Notes: generated by a model from the sequence alone, not told the origin. A stretch of DNA of 16,771 nucleotides from Acidobacteriaceae bacterium (GCA_027364815.1 DAHXOQ010000028.1:1-16771), one strand, 5' to 3'; shown: positions 8,216 to 16,480, numbered from the stretch's first letter. Translations and numbers: made by a program.

Positions 8216-8246
8216 TAAAAACGGGCGCTCTTTTCAAGCGCCCGTT
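8216..8246 (-). terminator. Intrinsic terminator of the outer-membrane receptor gene
   Basis: A perfect 10-bp GC-rich stem, AACGGGCGCT (8220-8229) and AGCGCCCGTT (8237-8246), encloses a 7-nt loop. Read on the minus strand the stem is followed directly by TTTTTATT, the hallmark of a Rho-independent terminator. It lies about 30 nt past the stop of the receptor gene. On the plus strand no T-run follows, so it should act one way only. Confidence 0.92.
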
Positions 8247-8275
8247 CAGGCTGAGGGTTATACCTTGTACACAAA

Positions 8276-11200
8276 TCAGAAAGTGAATCGCGATCCAAAT
8301 TGGAATTGGCGTGGTGAGTTGACGGTTGATGTGATTTGACCGAAGACTGCGGCGACTGATGGGTTGGACTCCACAGCAGTAATGCTGGGAACGTTGGGCA
8401 TGCCAAGCTGTGCGCGGTTGCCGACGTTATAGGCTGAGATATCGAATCGCAAATCCCGCGACTTGCCGAGTGAGAAGTGTTTGTAAATGGAGATATCGAA
8501 ATCCTGCGCTCCCATGGTTCGCACATTGGAGAGATAAGCCGGTGCATTTCCCGGGATGAAGGCGCTGTTGGGAATGGAGAAGCAGGAGTAATTGAACCAG
8601 TTGGCGGCAGTGTGCGGCGCCCCGCTCGCGGGATTGCAATTGAGATTGCTACGCTGGTTGAAGTAAGAGGGGCTGACACCGGAGCCCGGCGAGGCAATTG
8701 GAACTCCTGTGCTGAAATACATAATGACGTTCCCTGTCCATCTGCCGAAAATTGCGTCTGCAACGCCGTTGATGTTGACTGCGCGGCCCTTGCCGATGGG
8801 CAGATCATAGGAAGCCTCACCGGTGAATTGCAGCTTGACGTCCTGTGGGCTTATGGCGTGTTCAAGATTGAGGTTTTTCTGATCCTGAGGCGCGCCGTAG
8901 TGCGTGCCGACAAAACCCAGCGGTGGGTTGCCGTCGTCCGTCATGAGCTTGGCCCATGTGAAGCCGATCAGCGAGGTGAAGTGCTGTGTCAGGCGCTTCT
9001 GCAACTTGACTTGCAGTGAGCTGTACTCGGAATCACCACCTGGATAGCCATGGACATTGATGCCGTTGCCAGCGCCGTAATTGCCGTTGCCAAATTGAGG
9101 ATACTTTTCTAGCGAGACAAAGAGCGGTACGGTGCTGGAGCCGTAGTTCGCGTTTGTGGGCGGAAGGATTCCTGCCCACAGGTTGGGAACTGTGGTGTTG
9201 GTCAGGTTTGAGCCGTTGGCCGCAATGGTGGCCAGATCAAGCTGGTTAATATCTACGCTGCTCAATGGAATGAAGAGTCCGCGGCTGCCTACGTACCCGA
9301 GGCTGAGCACAACCTTCTGCGGGAACTCATACTCCCAGCCAAAGTTGAAGTTGTATGTGGTCGGCGTCCGTTGCGAGTGCAGCATGGTGTTCAGCGAGTT
9401 GCCCAGATTATTGGCCAACCCTGTTGGATTATGTAGCAGTGGAACCAGGCCATTCGGGAATGGATTGTTAAGCGGGCTGAGCAGAACCGTATTGCCCTGG
9501 CCTCCACCGTCATAGGCAATTGTGTTGGGGTCAAAGTTATAGTTGGTGGCGTTCCAGATGTTGGATGTTGAGTAACCATCACTGTCAAGGCCTGCGCTGC
9601 CGACCATTTGCGCGCTGGGGCCGAAGTAGAAGCCGGCGCCACCGCGAATGACGAGGTGCGCAGTTGGTTGCCAGGAGAATCCCGCGCGTGGACCGAAGTC
9701 GTGCATGTTGGTCACGAAGGGGGTGCGGGCGCCCGAATTGGCGTAGATTTCTGCACCCGTGTAATTGACCCCATTCACGGTGTTGGAGATGTTGGGATTA
9801 AAGTACTCCAGGCGGTTGTGGCGCTCCGTTTTTCCGCCGAAGATGTCCCACCGCAGTCCCACGGTGATGGTGAGTTTCTGGTTGGGCTTGTAGGTGTCTT
9901 CGATGAATGAGGCGTAGTAGGGGTTGGATTCTGCTGCGAAAAGATCCTGCGTGAAATTGGGATAAGAATTGGATTCGGTGCCAGGTTGGGTGCCCATGCC
10001 GAGCAGAGTTGAGGCGAAGTCGCTGCCACCAACCGCCGAGCCAACGGTTTGATCCGTAGCGGAGATGTCGAAAGCGTATGATCCAGAGCCCGCCGGTGGT
10101 TGGCCAACATTGAGAAAGCGCTTCAAGTACTCAAACCCAAATGTGATGACATGTTTGCCGATAAGTTTTGTGAGACTGGCATTCGCATCACTATTCTCGC
10201 TGGCGTACTGGAATGTGTTGTAATCCGCAGTTCCACCAACACCACCGCCCGCGTCATTAAAAATTATGAAGGGGAGCCCCTTCTTGATTTGTGCATCCGC
10301 CAGTGAGGATGGGAAGCCTAGCGTGGTGATATCGAATCCGTTCTGGCGCGGATCGCCGCCTTGATCCTCATAGTGCCGGGTGAAAGAGTAGCGCAGTTGG
10401 AGAAAAGTGGTGGTGTTGAAGTTGTAGTCGTCCGCAATGAGTGCGTTGCGACCATTGGTTACGTTCTGCGCGTAGTTGAGATCCCACATGTTGCCAAAGG
10501 CGTTGTATGTGGAGTTGAAGAGTCGATCGAAGGAGAAGCGCCCGAAGATGTGCTGCTTGTCGCTCTTATTCCAATCGATGCGGACGTCAAAGCGTTGCGC
10601 GCTGGTGGGATCGAGTCCCGGCGCAAAGTAGTTGTACGTAGTGTCGTTCGACGCTGTATCGCAAGGAACGCCAGGAATGTTGCTCACGTTGCACTTGGGC
10701 ATCTCGGAGAGAAACTTCATACCCGTTGCGTTTGGGCTGGTGATCTTGTTGCCCGCGATCGGCTGGCGTGTTCCATCCGGATTATCGGGCAATGTTGGAT
10801 CGTAGATTGTAAAACTGTCGGCGGAAAAGTCGCCTGTGCGTTCTGCGGTAGTGGGAACAGTAAAGTAATTGGAGCCGTCGAACTGCTCCTGCTGAGTCGC
10901 TTCGTAGTCCCCGAAGAAAAACAACTTATTGCGGAAGATGGGACCGCCAAACGCGCCGCCCGCCTGATAGCGATGGAAGGCGGGCGGTGTATTTGCTGCA
11001 CCGCGCCCAACCTGGCTCTGCTTGTTGAAATACTCGTTGGCGGCCATGAGGTCTGGACGGAAGACCCCAAATGCATCACCGTGAAATTTGTTGGTGCCGG
11101 ACTTGGTGACCAGGCTGATGACTCCAGCGCCGCCACTTAGGTAGGAGGCTGGTGTGTTCTGAGTTTCTACGCGTACTTCTTCGACGCCGTCCTCAGGAAT

Positions 11201-11899
11201 ATCCAGCGCGGGGATGATGGCGGCAGCGTTGTTTTCAGCAATGCCGATGGGACTGCCATCGACCATGTAATAAACCGAGCCGACGATGGCGCCGTTGATC
11301 GTGTATGAGGAGACGTCTACACCTGGCCGGCCACTGGATATGTTTTCAATTGCGAAGGAACTCGATGAGTTGGGTGCGCCGTTCGCAGGTGTGACACCGG
11401 GGCTGAGCTGCACCAGGTCGAAGACATTGCGCGTGAGCAGCGGGACGCGGTCAATGGCTTCTGCTGAGATAAGCTGGCCGACAGTGGAGTTGCTGGCCTC
11501 AATCAAATCGGCCGTCTCGGTGATAGTAACGACCTCAGTGACTGCGCCCACGCGTAGTTTGATGTTGGCTATCGTCACCTGGTCAACGCTGACGTTGATG
11601 TTCTTCTGCACAACTGTTTCAAACCCTTGTGCATTCGCTGTCACCTGGTAGGTGCCTGGATTCAGAGAGACGAACGAATAGTTTCCGGCTGATGTAGTCG
11701 TGCTTTGCTCAGTCAGGCCAGTGGCAGTGTTCAGCAGTGTCACCTTCGCCCCTGGCACTACTGAACCGGATGGATCTGTGACCAGGCCATTCAGCCCACC
11801 ACGGCCAGCTTGCGCAAATCCAAGAGTTGAGGAAGAAACCAAGAGGAAGAGAAGAGCAAAAGTGACAACCGACAGCAACAAAATCCTTGAGTGTTTCAT
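8276..11899 (-). CDS. Oar-like TonB-dependent-type outer-membrane receptor with carboxypeptidase-regulatory-like domain
   Basis: This is a 1207-aa exported beta-barrel protein. A signal peptide (residues 1-31, ending GFAQA before GRGG) is followed by a carboxypeptidase-regulatory-like beta-sandwich (about 35-115, GLVTDPSGSVVPGAKVTL, GTYQVTANAQGF). Next comes a plug-like region (about 120-300, with AIDRVPLLTRNVFDLVQLSP and VISLVTKSGTNKFHGDAF). A long barrel ends in FQFGSRFTF, an aromatic C-terminus suited to outer-membrane assembly. This architecture is expanded in Acidobacteriota, where members are thought to import large or complex substrates; the substrate here is unknown. The start at 11899 is chosen because AAAGGAG lies 4 nt upstream, the signal peptide then begins at residue 1, and a strong promoter sits just upstream. 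A longer frame to 11980 would begin inside that promoter. It is a single-gene unit with its own terminator. Confidence 0.94.
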   Translation of the reverse strand: MKHSRILLLSVVTFALLFLLVSSSTLGFAQAGRGGLNGLVTDPSGSVVPGAKVTLLNTATGLTEQSTTTSAGNYSFVSLNPGTYQVTANAQGFETVVQKNINVSVDQVTIANIKLRVGAVTEVVTITETADLIEASNSTVGQLISAEAIDRVPLLTRNVFDLVQLSPGVTPANGAPNSSSSFAIENISSGRPGVDVSSYTINGAIVGSVYYMVDGSPIGIAENNAAAIIPALDIPEDGVEEVRVETQNTPASYLSGGAGVISLVTKSGTNKFHGDAFGVFRPDLMAANEYFNKQSQVGRGAANTPPAFHRYQAGGAFGGPIFRNKLFFFGDYEATQQEQFDGSNYFTVPTTAERTGDFSADSFTIYDPTLPDNPDGTRQPIAGNKITSPNATGMKFLSEMPKCNVSNIPGVPCDTASNDTTYNYFAPGLDPTSAQRFDVRIDWNKSDKQHIFGRFSFDRLFNSTYNAFGNMWDLNYAQNVTNGRNALIADDYNFNTTTFLQLRYSFTRHYEDQGGDPRQNGFDITTLGFPSSLADAQIKKGLPFIIFNDAGGGVGGTADYNTFQYASENSDANASLTKLIGKHVITFGFEYLKRFLNVGQPPAGSGSYAFDISATDQTVGSAVGGSDFASTLLGMGTQPGTESNSYPNFTQDLFAAESNPYYASFIEDTYKPNQKLTITVGLRWDIFGGKTERHNRLEYFNPNISNTVNGVNYTGAEIYANSGARTPFVTNMHDFGPRAGFSWQPTAHLVIRGGAGFYFGPSAQMVGSAGLDSDGYSTSNIWNATNYNFDPNTIAYDGGGQGNTVLLSPLNNPFPNGLVPLLHNPTGLANNLGNSLNTMLHSQRTPTTYNFNFGWEYEFPQKVVLSLGYVGSRGLFIPLSSVDINQLDLATIAANGSNLTNTTVPNLWAGILPPTNANYGSSTVPLFVSLEKYPQFGNGNYGAGNGINVHGYPGGDSEYSSLQVKLQKRLTQHFTSLIGFTWAKLMTDDGNPPLGFVGTHYGAPQDQKNLNLEHAISPQDVKLQFTGEASYDLPIGKGRAVNINGVADAIFGRWTGNVIMYFSTGVPIASPGSGVSPSYFNQRSNLNCNPASGAPHTAANWFNYSCFSIPNSAFIPGNAPAYLSNVRTMGAQDFDISIYKHFSLGKSRDLRFDISAYNVGNRAQLGMPNVPSITAVESNPSVAAVFGQITSTVNSPRQFQFGSRFTF

Positions 11900-11951
11900 G
11901 GCACTCCTTTCAAGCAGGCGAGCGTTTGGGCCTGAATAAACCATTCGCATG

Positions 11952-11980
11952 ACTTTATCCCGGCGAATGTGCATTGTCAA
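11952..11980 (-). promoter_or_regulatory. Near-consensus sigma70 promoter of the receptor gene
   Basis: On the minus strand TTGACA (11980-11975) and TAAAGT (11957-11952) are exactly 17 bp apart. The -35 is a perfect match and the -10 differs at two positions. Transcription would start near 11945, giving a leader of about 45 nt with the AAAGGAG ribosome binding site at its end. It is the clearest promoter in the window and fixes the gene's start downstream of it. Confidence 0.8.
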
Positions 11981-12075
11981 GCACTCATATCACAAACTTT
12001 TATCCCCGTATTTCCAACAGGATAGCTGATTATTTATAAAGATTTACCTGCAAATCGAGTCCAATCGTAGACATT

Positions 12076-12909
12076 TTACTCATCCAGCCAGCTTTGTAAT
12101 AGCTCAGACACGCGCTCTGGCTGCTCACATGCTGAAAAGTGGCCGGCGTGGGGCAGAAGATGAAATTTACATCCACCGAGGGCACCCTTGAAAGCCTCCA
12201 TCTCGGCAGCAGTGCAAATCGTGTCCTCTTCACCGGCAATAGCCAGCACCGGGCAAGCAATGGTCGCAATAGTTGACACTGAATCAATACGCAATGCAAG
12301 CCCTGCCTGAACAGCCGCCGCTGTCTTCGCGTTCATCTTCGCCATCGCGCGTATCTCACTAAATAACATCGGATTCTTATTTTGACTGCTCGCTCCGGTC
12401 AAAGATTTCACCTGGCCATCCAGAACCGCTTCGACTCCCTCTGTCTCAATCCGTTGAATCGTCGCCTTTCGCTTCTCGCGTCCCTCGGCCGTATCTGATT
12501 GTGCTTTCGAGCAGACAAAACCCAGCTTCGTCATCCGCTCAGGCGCTCGCCGCCAGAGCTCCAGCATCAGGTAGCCGCCAATCGAGCAGCCAACAAAATC
12601 AGCCTTGTCCATCTTCAAATGGTCCATCAACGCCAACACATCTTCCGCCATCCGGCCAAGAGTCAAATCAGCAACTCCGGGCACAAATCCGCCAACAGGG
12701 AGCGCCTGATTTGCTGACTTGCCCTCAAGTTCAGAGCCGCCATGACCGCGCAGATCAAGCGCGATAGCGCGATGATGCGAGAGCCGCCCAATGACAGGCA
12801 GCCAATAAGCGTGGTTGAGTGGTGTGGGATGGAGAAAGATGACCGGGCGACCGGCGCCCGCATCGAAGAACCGAAGTTGCGCGCCATCAGAGACAAAGTG
12901 TTGAATCAT
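12076..12909 (-). CDS. Alpha/beta-hydrolase fold enzyme
   Basis: This 277-aa protein has the full alpha/beta-hydrolase plan. The oxyanion strand is VIFLHPTP (23-30). The nucleophile elbow is GCSIGG, giving Ser109. The acid is in AGEEDTI (Asp229) and the catalytic histidine in HAGHFS (His257). LDLRGHGGS before the elbow is typical of the esterase/haloperoxidase-like/3-oxoadipate lactonase-like group. A cap region lies at about 130-205. No signal peptide is seen, so it should be cytoplasmic. The substrate cannot be assigned from sequence, because this fold covers esterases, lactonases and C-C hydrolases alike. ATG 12909 has no visible ribosome binding site. A GATAAT box ends 8 nt before it, so a leaderless message is possible. 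The gene follows the PspC-domain gene by 45 bp on the same strand. Confidence 0.9.
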   Translation of the reverse strand: MIQHFVSDGAQLRFFDAGAGRPVIFLHPTPLNHAYWLPVIGRLSHHRAIALDLRGHGGSELEGKSANQALPVGGFVPGVADLTLGRMAEDVLALMDHLKMDKADFVGCSIGGYLMLELWRRAPERMTKLGFVCSKAQSDTAEGREKRKATIQRIETEGVEAVLDGQVKSLTGASSQNKNPMLFSEIRAMAKMNAKTAAAVQAGLALRIDSVSTIATIACPVLAIAGEEDTICTAAEMEAFKGALGGCKFHLLPHAGHFSACEQPERVSELLQSWLDE

Positions 12910-12954
12910 GCGAATACATTATCACGCGATCCAGCGTTATAACTGGTCAGAAGT

Positions 12955-13356
12955 TTACAACGAAATCGTCGGCGGCGCCTGAGGTGGATGATTCGTTGTT
13001 GTATTCACTGGCGGCACATTGGCAGTTGTTGTATACCCATTCGGCGTCTGCCCCTGCGGTGGATACGGCGCAGGTATCTCATCAGGGATTCCCAGCCATC
13101 CAGCCAGATATGCCACGCCAACCAATCCGCTCGAGAAGAAGAGTCCGAGTACCGCGATGACGCGTACCACGGCCACATCCCAGCCATTGGCCTGCGCCAA
13201 TCCAAGACAAACACCGGCTACCTGGCGACCATAGATTGGCCGCACCAGTGGACGACCCGGAAACGGTGGCGGAAGTTGAACATTACTTCCGCAGTATGAA
13301 CAGAATCGCGCGCTGTTGGGCAATCCCGAACCGCATTGCGTGCAAAAAACGGCCAT
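12955..13356 (-). CDS. Zinc-ribbon plus PspC-domain membrane protein
   Basis: This 133-aa protein begins with a zinc ribbon whose ligands are Cys5, Cys8, Cys19 and Cys22 (CTQC and CSYC). A PspC domain follows (about residues 38-95, RQVAGVCLGLAQANGWD and a hydrophobic helix AVLGLFFSSGLVGVAYLAGW). The tail of about 38 residues is rich in Pro, Thr and Asn. PspC proteins are membrane-associated and in enterobacteria regulate the phage-shock response to envelope stress. Here no pspA or pspF is nearby, so the role is unassigned. The start at 13356 has GGAGGG 8 nt upstream. The zinc ribbon and PspC pairing in one small protein is seen in several bacterial groups; the disordered tail is probably variable. 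Confidence 0.87.
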   Translation of the reverse strand: MAVFCTQCGSGLPNSARFCSYCGSNVQLPPPFPGRPLVRPIYGRQVAGVCLGLAQANGWDVAVVRVIAVLGLFFSSGLVGVAYLAGWLGIPDEIPAPYPPQGQTPNGYTTTANVPPVNTTTNHPPQAPPTISL

Positions 13357-13491
13357 TTTGAAAACCCTCCGGCTGCGGATTTAATCTCCGAGCCACATAC
13401 ACACGGGAATACGCAGATTCCACCGGAAAGGTTCCATGCGATTGGAAACCATTCTCATGACCCTCTCGGTGACAACTCTGGCGCCGTAACT

Positions 13492-14724
13492 CTACTTTTC
13501 CCGGTAAGGCTTATGCAGATACTGCCGCGCCAGGTCGCCCTGCGTCGTATCTGCGTCGGCATCAATCGCTTCCTGGTAATCGCGCATGGCGAGCGCGCGT
13601 TCACCATTCAGGTCGCGGCACATCCCTCCTGCAACAAGTGAACGTCGTTTCAACTCCGCTCCAACCGTCGGCGTCAGCGCAACCTTCTCGTAGGCATCGG
13701 CGGCCTCGCCAAAGTGGCGTTGTCCGCGCAAACTATCTCCCAGCCCGAAGTAAGCCAGTTCCATGTGCGCATCGTAGTAGAAGCCCGGCTGTGCGGCTTG
13801 GCCAATCAGCTCGCGATACGCTGCGACTGCTGCCATTCCCTCACCCGCATCCTTGCGCAGATTAGCCTCTTCCAGACTGAAAAGAAAATCATGCGGATAC
13901 TCCTGGCGTAATACGTGCACAATCTTGATGGCTTCCTGATACTTTGACTCGCGACGCAGAAAGAGCGAGATCACAGTCCGTGCTTCAGCTGAAGTGAGCA
14001 CACCGCGTGCCCCTGCATCACGCAATAGCGCCATCCCCTTATCCTTTGAGCCGGTCATGCCCATAAAGCCAATGAGTATCTTGAACTGCCACGGCAGCGA
14101 CCCGACTACATACTCATAGACTCCATAGATCAGCTTTGCGTCCACGTAATTCTGATCGAGTTCAAGGCACCGTTGGCTGTCATCCTTCGCCTGAATCGCC
14201 AACCGCATTCCGGCCCCGAAACTGCGAGGAACCATCGCCAGGTAAACCGCCTTCAGGCTCTTTGACCACGCTCGCGAAAAAAGCGCATCCACATCATTTG
14301 GGTTCTTGTCCAGTTGCGCATTCGCCTCATTGATTGCCTCGTCGTAGAGAGAAAAAATCTGCGCGTGCACCTTGGGGTCTTCAGGCGTTGGATGCTTGCC
14401 GGTCAGAAAACCGTCATTGGCATAGAAGGTTGTGTCCAGCAGATCCTGCCGGTAAAGTTCGCGAAAGATCACGGCGTGTAGCAAGAGAGCGGTTGCCTGC
14501 GCGTTGCCAGGATGATCCGTATGGAGACGGTCAAGGCGTTCAACAGTGCCCTCATAATCCTGCTCATAGAAGCGTGCCATCGCCTCTTTAACCAGCGGAT
14601 CCAGATTGAGAGGATTGGTGTGAACCGGAGCTTGCGCTTGAAGTGAGCATGCAAAGAGGAGAAAGCAGAGCAGTGGAAGGTTCAAGAGCGCACGAACGAT
14701 TGAACAACGTTCCCAAGGCTTCAT
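13492..14724 (-). CDS. Exported TPR-like repeat protein
   Basis: This is a 410-aa protein with a signal peptide (residues 1-32, hydrophobic core LLNLPLLCFLLFA, cleavage after AQA). A possible lipobox-like Cys26 (LFAC) is non-canonical, so it could be periplasmic or a lipoprotein. The mature part is helical with TPR-like helix pairs, for example around ARFYEQDYEGTVERLDRL, SKYQEAIKIVHVLRQEYP, RHFGEAADAYEKV and ERALAMRDYQEAIDAD. TPR proteins usually serve as binding scaffolds, and no catalytic motif is seen. The start is decided by GGAGGTGAG 4 nt before ATG 14724, with the signal peptide beginning there. A longer frame to ATG 14769 would add 15 charged residues in front of the signal. The gene runs divergently from pyrF. 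Confidence 0.82.
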   Translation of the reverse strand: MKPWERCSIVRALLNLPLLCFLLFACSLQAQAPVHTNPLNLDPLVKEAMARFYEQDYEGTVERLDRLHTDHPGNAQATALLLHAVIFRELYRQDLLDTTFYANDGFLTGKHPTPEDPKVHAQIFSLYDEAINEANAQLDKNPNDVDALFSRAWSKSLKAVYLAMVPRSFGAGMRLAIQAKDDSQRCLELDQNYVDAKLIYGVYEYVVGSLPWQFKILIGFMGMTGSKDKGMALLRDAGARGVLTSAEARTVISLFLRRESKYQEAIKIVHVLRQEYPHDFLFSLEEANLRKDAGEGMAAVAAYRELIGQAAQPGFYYDAHMELAYFGLGDSLRGQRHFGEAADAYEKVALTPTVGAELKRRSLVAGGMCRDLNGERALAMRDYQEAIDADADTTQGDLARQYLHKPYREK

Positions 14725-14728
14725 CGTT

Positions 14729-14737
14729 CTCACCTCC
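14729..14737 (-). promoter_or_regulatory. Ribosome binding site fixing the TPR gene start
   Basis: GGAGGTGAG on the minus strand is a near-perfect anti-Shine-Dalgarno match and sits 4 nt before ATG 14724. It lies inside the longer open frame, so it is the main argument for the shorter start. Confidence 0.75.
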
Positions 14738-14857
14738 AAACCCATCGTGCGCAACTCCTTCATCGACATTCAATCCTTCCCTGTCCATTGTATTCAGTCG
14801 GGCGAGCCTGAGTTGCGCAAGAGGAAGCAATCTGCGTGAATGCAGCGCGGCAACCTT

Positions 14858-14890
14858 GAATTGGGAATGAATTGGGAATGAATTGGGAAT
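14858..14890. repeat. Three perfect tandem copies of an 11-bp sequence
   Basis: GAATTGGGAAT occurs three times head to tail (14858-14868, 14869-14879, 14880-14890) in the 197-bp gap between the divergent TPR and pyrF genes, ending about 31 bp before the pyrF start. The period is close to one helical turn, so copies would lie on one face of the DNA. It could be an iterated operator or simply a slippage-prone repeat; the sequence does not decide. Confidence 0.9.
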
Positions 14891-14921
14891 GTCGAGTTCT
14901 GCTTTACGGTAGGATTGAACT

Positions 14922-15635
14922 ATGGATTTGAACTTGGTCCCAAAAGATTCCCCGCTCATTGTCGCGTTGGATTTCCCCGACGCTGCCACAGCCCTCGCAC
15001 TCGCCGGCAGGTTGGAAGGCTCGGTCAAATGGCTCAAGGTTGGCTTGGAACTTTACATTGCTGCTGGCCCGATGTTTGTTGAAGAGCTCATCAAACGCGG
15101 ACATTCAATCTTTCTGGATCTGAAGCTGCACGATATTCCAAACACCGTTGCTGGAGCCGTTCGCTCCGCCGCTTCACTTGGCGTTCGGATGCTGACCCTT
15201 CATGCTGCTGGAGGACCAATAATGCTGGAAGCGGCGAAGAATGCAATTGCGAATCTTGAGAACCCTCCACAACTTCTCGCTGTCACTGTGCTGACAAGCA
15301 TGGATCAAGCGCAAACTACTGCAATCGGAATTGAGCGTTCGCCCGCAGAGCAGGTTGCGTTGCTGGCACGCATGGGAATTGCAGCAGGAATCAATGGATT
15401 TGTTTGCTCGCCTGAAGAGGTGAGCAAGCTGCGTGAGCTGACCGGAGCAAGTGGAGTTTTGGTCACGCCGGGAATTCGGCCCGCTGGAAGCGAAGTTGGC
15501 GATCAGAAACGGATTGCGACTCCAACTGAAGCCTTGCGGCTTGGCGCGAGCTACATTGTGGTTGGACGGCCGATTACGCAGGCGAAAAATCCAGTTGAAG
15601 CTGCGAGAGAAATTTTGCGCCAGATTTCTGGGTGA
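14922..15635 (+). CDS. pyrF: Orotidine 5'-phosphate decarboxylase
   Basis: This 237-aa TIM-barrel enzyme converts orotidine monophosphate to UMP, the last step of de novo pyrimidine synthesis, in the cytoplasm. Family residues are all visible: ALDF (Asp17), WLKVGLE (Lys39), the catalytic tetrad region DLKLHDIPNTV (Asp66, Lys68, Asp71), and the phosphate-binding end VTPGIRP (182-188) with VVGRPIT (Gly215, Arg216). The length fits group I bacterial PyrF. The start at 14922 has TAGGA 7 nt upstream. It stands alone on its strand with a downstream hairpin terminator, and no other pyrimidine genes are nearby. The three 11-bp repeats lie directly upstream and may bear on its control. Confidence 0.96.
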   Translation: MDLNLVPKDSPLIVALDFPDAATALALAGRLEGSVKWLKVGLELYIAAGPMFVEELIKRGHSIFLDLKLHDIPNTVAGAVRSAASLGVRMLTLHAAGGPIMLEAAKNAIANLENPPQLLAVTVLTSMDQAQTTAIGIERSPAEQVALLARMGIAAGINGFVCSPEEVSKLRELTGASGVLVTPGIRPAGSEVGDQKRIATPTEALRLGASYIVVGRPITQAKNPVEAAREILRQISG

Positions 15636-15657
15636 TTTTGGCAGTATCAACAAACAG

Positions 15658-15694
15658 AAAATGCACTAAAACACTGAGCATTAGAGCATTTTTT
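15658..15694 (+). terminator. Probable intrinsic terminator of pyrF
   Basis: AAAATGC-A-CTAA (15658-15669) pairs with TTAG-A-GCATTTT (15681-15692) around an 11-nt loop, with one A-A mismatch, and the right arm runs on into more T residues. It lies 22 nt after the pyrF stop. The stem is AT-rich, so it is weaker than a classical terminator. Confidence 0.65.
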
Positions 15695-15954
15695 AGCTTG
15701 CAAAAAAGCGCTGTAAGCAGATGAAATACAGGGAGGAGCAATTTTGCTCAGCCTCTCATTCAGCCGCGCGTCACAATTGACTTTGTACGAACACTGGCTT
15801 GGTTTAGCTCTCCATCTCTGCTTCGCACTCCCCTATCGGCACTGAGGGGGGATTTGATGGGTACCCAGGCGCCGCCGGAAGTAAATCGTTTCTCAGTGCC
15901 CTGCCCGACTCTTGTGCCCGAACATTCTCTTCGACCCTGTGTGTGGTGAAGCTT
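15695..15954. other. Intergenic region with hairpins ahead of the 99-aa gene
   Basis: About 260 bp with no supported gene. GAGCAA and TTGCTC (15736-15749) form a short inverted repeat. TTGACT at 15777-15782 resembles a -35 box, but nothing good follows at 17 bp. The main feature is the nested stem structure at 15838-15900, listed separately. Confidence 0.5.
15838..15900 (+). ncRNA. Possible structured RNA or cis-regulatory leader
   Basis: GGCACTGAG (15838-15846) and CTCAGTGCC (15892-15900) are a perfect 9-bp inverted repeat. Inside it GATTT (15851-15855) can pair with AAATC (15883-15887). In the centre are the self-complementary stretches TGGGTACCCA and GGCGCC. The nested pairing is more than expected by chance and lies about 55 nt before the 99-aa gene. 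I cannot match it to a known riboswitch or RNA family. The strand is inferred from the gene downstream. Confidence 0.35.
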
Positions 15955-16254
15955 ATGTCAACTTATCGTTCTTGCGAACCGGTAAATGATCTGGCCCTCG
16001 ACGCTGAAGAGTTGCGCGCCAAATATGACGCCCTCGCACTGGGCAGCCAATGGGGCGAGCATCCCAAACACCCAATGGAACAATGGCAAACCGAGGTCCA
16101 TCGCAAAATTACCCGCGACGGCTACTGGGATTGGGTCGTTGCAAAACTCAAGCTGGCAGAGGCCAAAATCCACAAGGACCCCTTTTTGGCGGAAGCTGAG
16201 CAGCAGGAAATCATGGAACTCCAAGCCGGAGACCCGGGAAATCAGGGTGCGTAA
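15955..16254 (+). CDS. Small hypothetical protein (99 aa)
   Basis: I do not recognise this protein with confidence. It is charged, soluble and predicted helical, has no signal or membrane segment, and centres on a tryptophan-rich stretch: WGEHPKHPMEQW, then RDGYWDWVVAKL. Short proteins with a WGEHP...GYW-WV pattern exist in other bacteria as uncharacterised proteins, but this is from memory only. The start at ATG 15955 has GGTGA 5 nt upstream; two in-frame GTG codons (15943, 15946) are alternatives. Possible structured RNA lies upstream and a repeat array begins right downstream, so it sits alone in a non-coding-rich stretch. Confidence 0.6.
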   Translation: MSTYRSCEPVNDLALDAEELRAKYDALALGSQWGEHPKHPMEQWQTEVHRKITRDGYWDWVVAKLKLAEAKIHKDPFLAEAEQQEIMELQAGDPGNQGA

Positions 16255-16480
16255 AGCGGTACTCCGCTGCGTCCACCTTGTCCCTCGCATTTGGGGATAA
16301 AGGATTCAAATACCTCGTCTCACGTGCTTTGTGAAAGGGCTCGGCATTAGCCGCGCCGTAAACGACAGCCTAATGATCGTAGACTTGAGTCCCTGAGGGA
16401 TATTATGCTCCGGCTGCCCCGCTCCCTCGCAATTGCGGACCAGTGATTCAAAACTTCCCGCTCCTCAATCTTTATGAAGG

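Noticed and set aside
8477..9019. 180-aa open frame on the plus strand inside the receptor gene
   Set aside because: Antisense shadow of the beta-barrel coding sequence with no supporting signals.
10361..11140. 259-aa open frame on the plus strand inside the receptor gene
   Set aside because: It is antisense to a clear 1207-aa protein, has no ribosome binding site and no recognisable domain; it is a codon-bias shadow.
11900..11980. N-terminal extension of the receptor to 11980
   Set aside because: The extension would start inside the -35 box of the promoter and put 27 residues before a well-formed signal peptide.
14588..15037. 149-aa minus-strand frame across the TPR and pyrF starts
   Set aside because: It overlaps two well-supported genes and has no ribosome binding site or family features.
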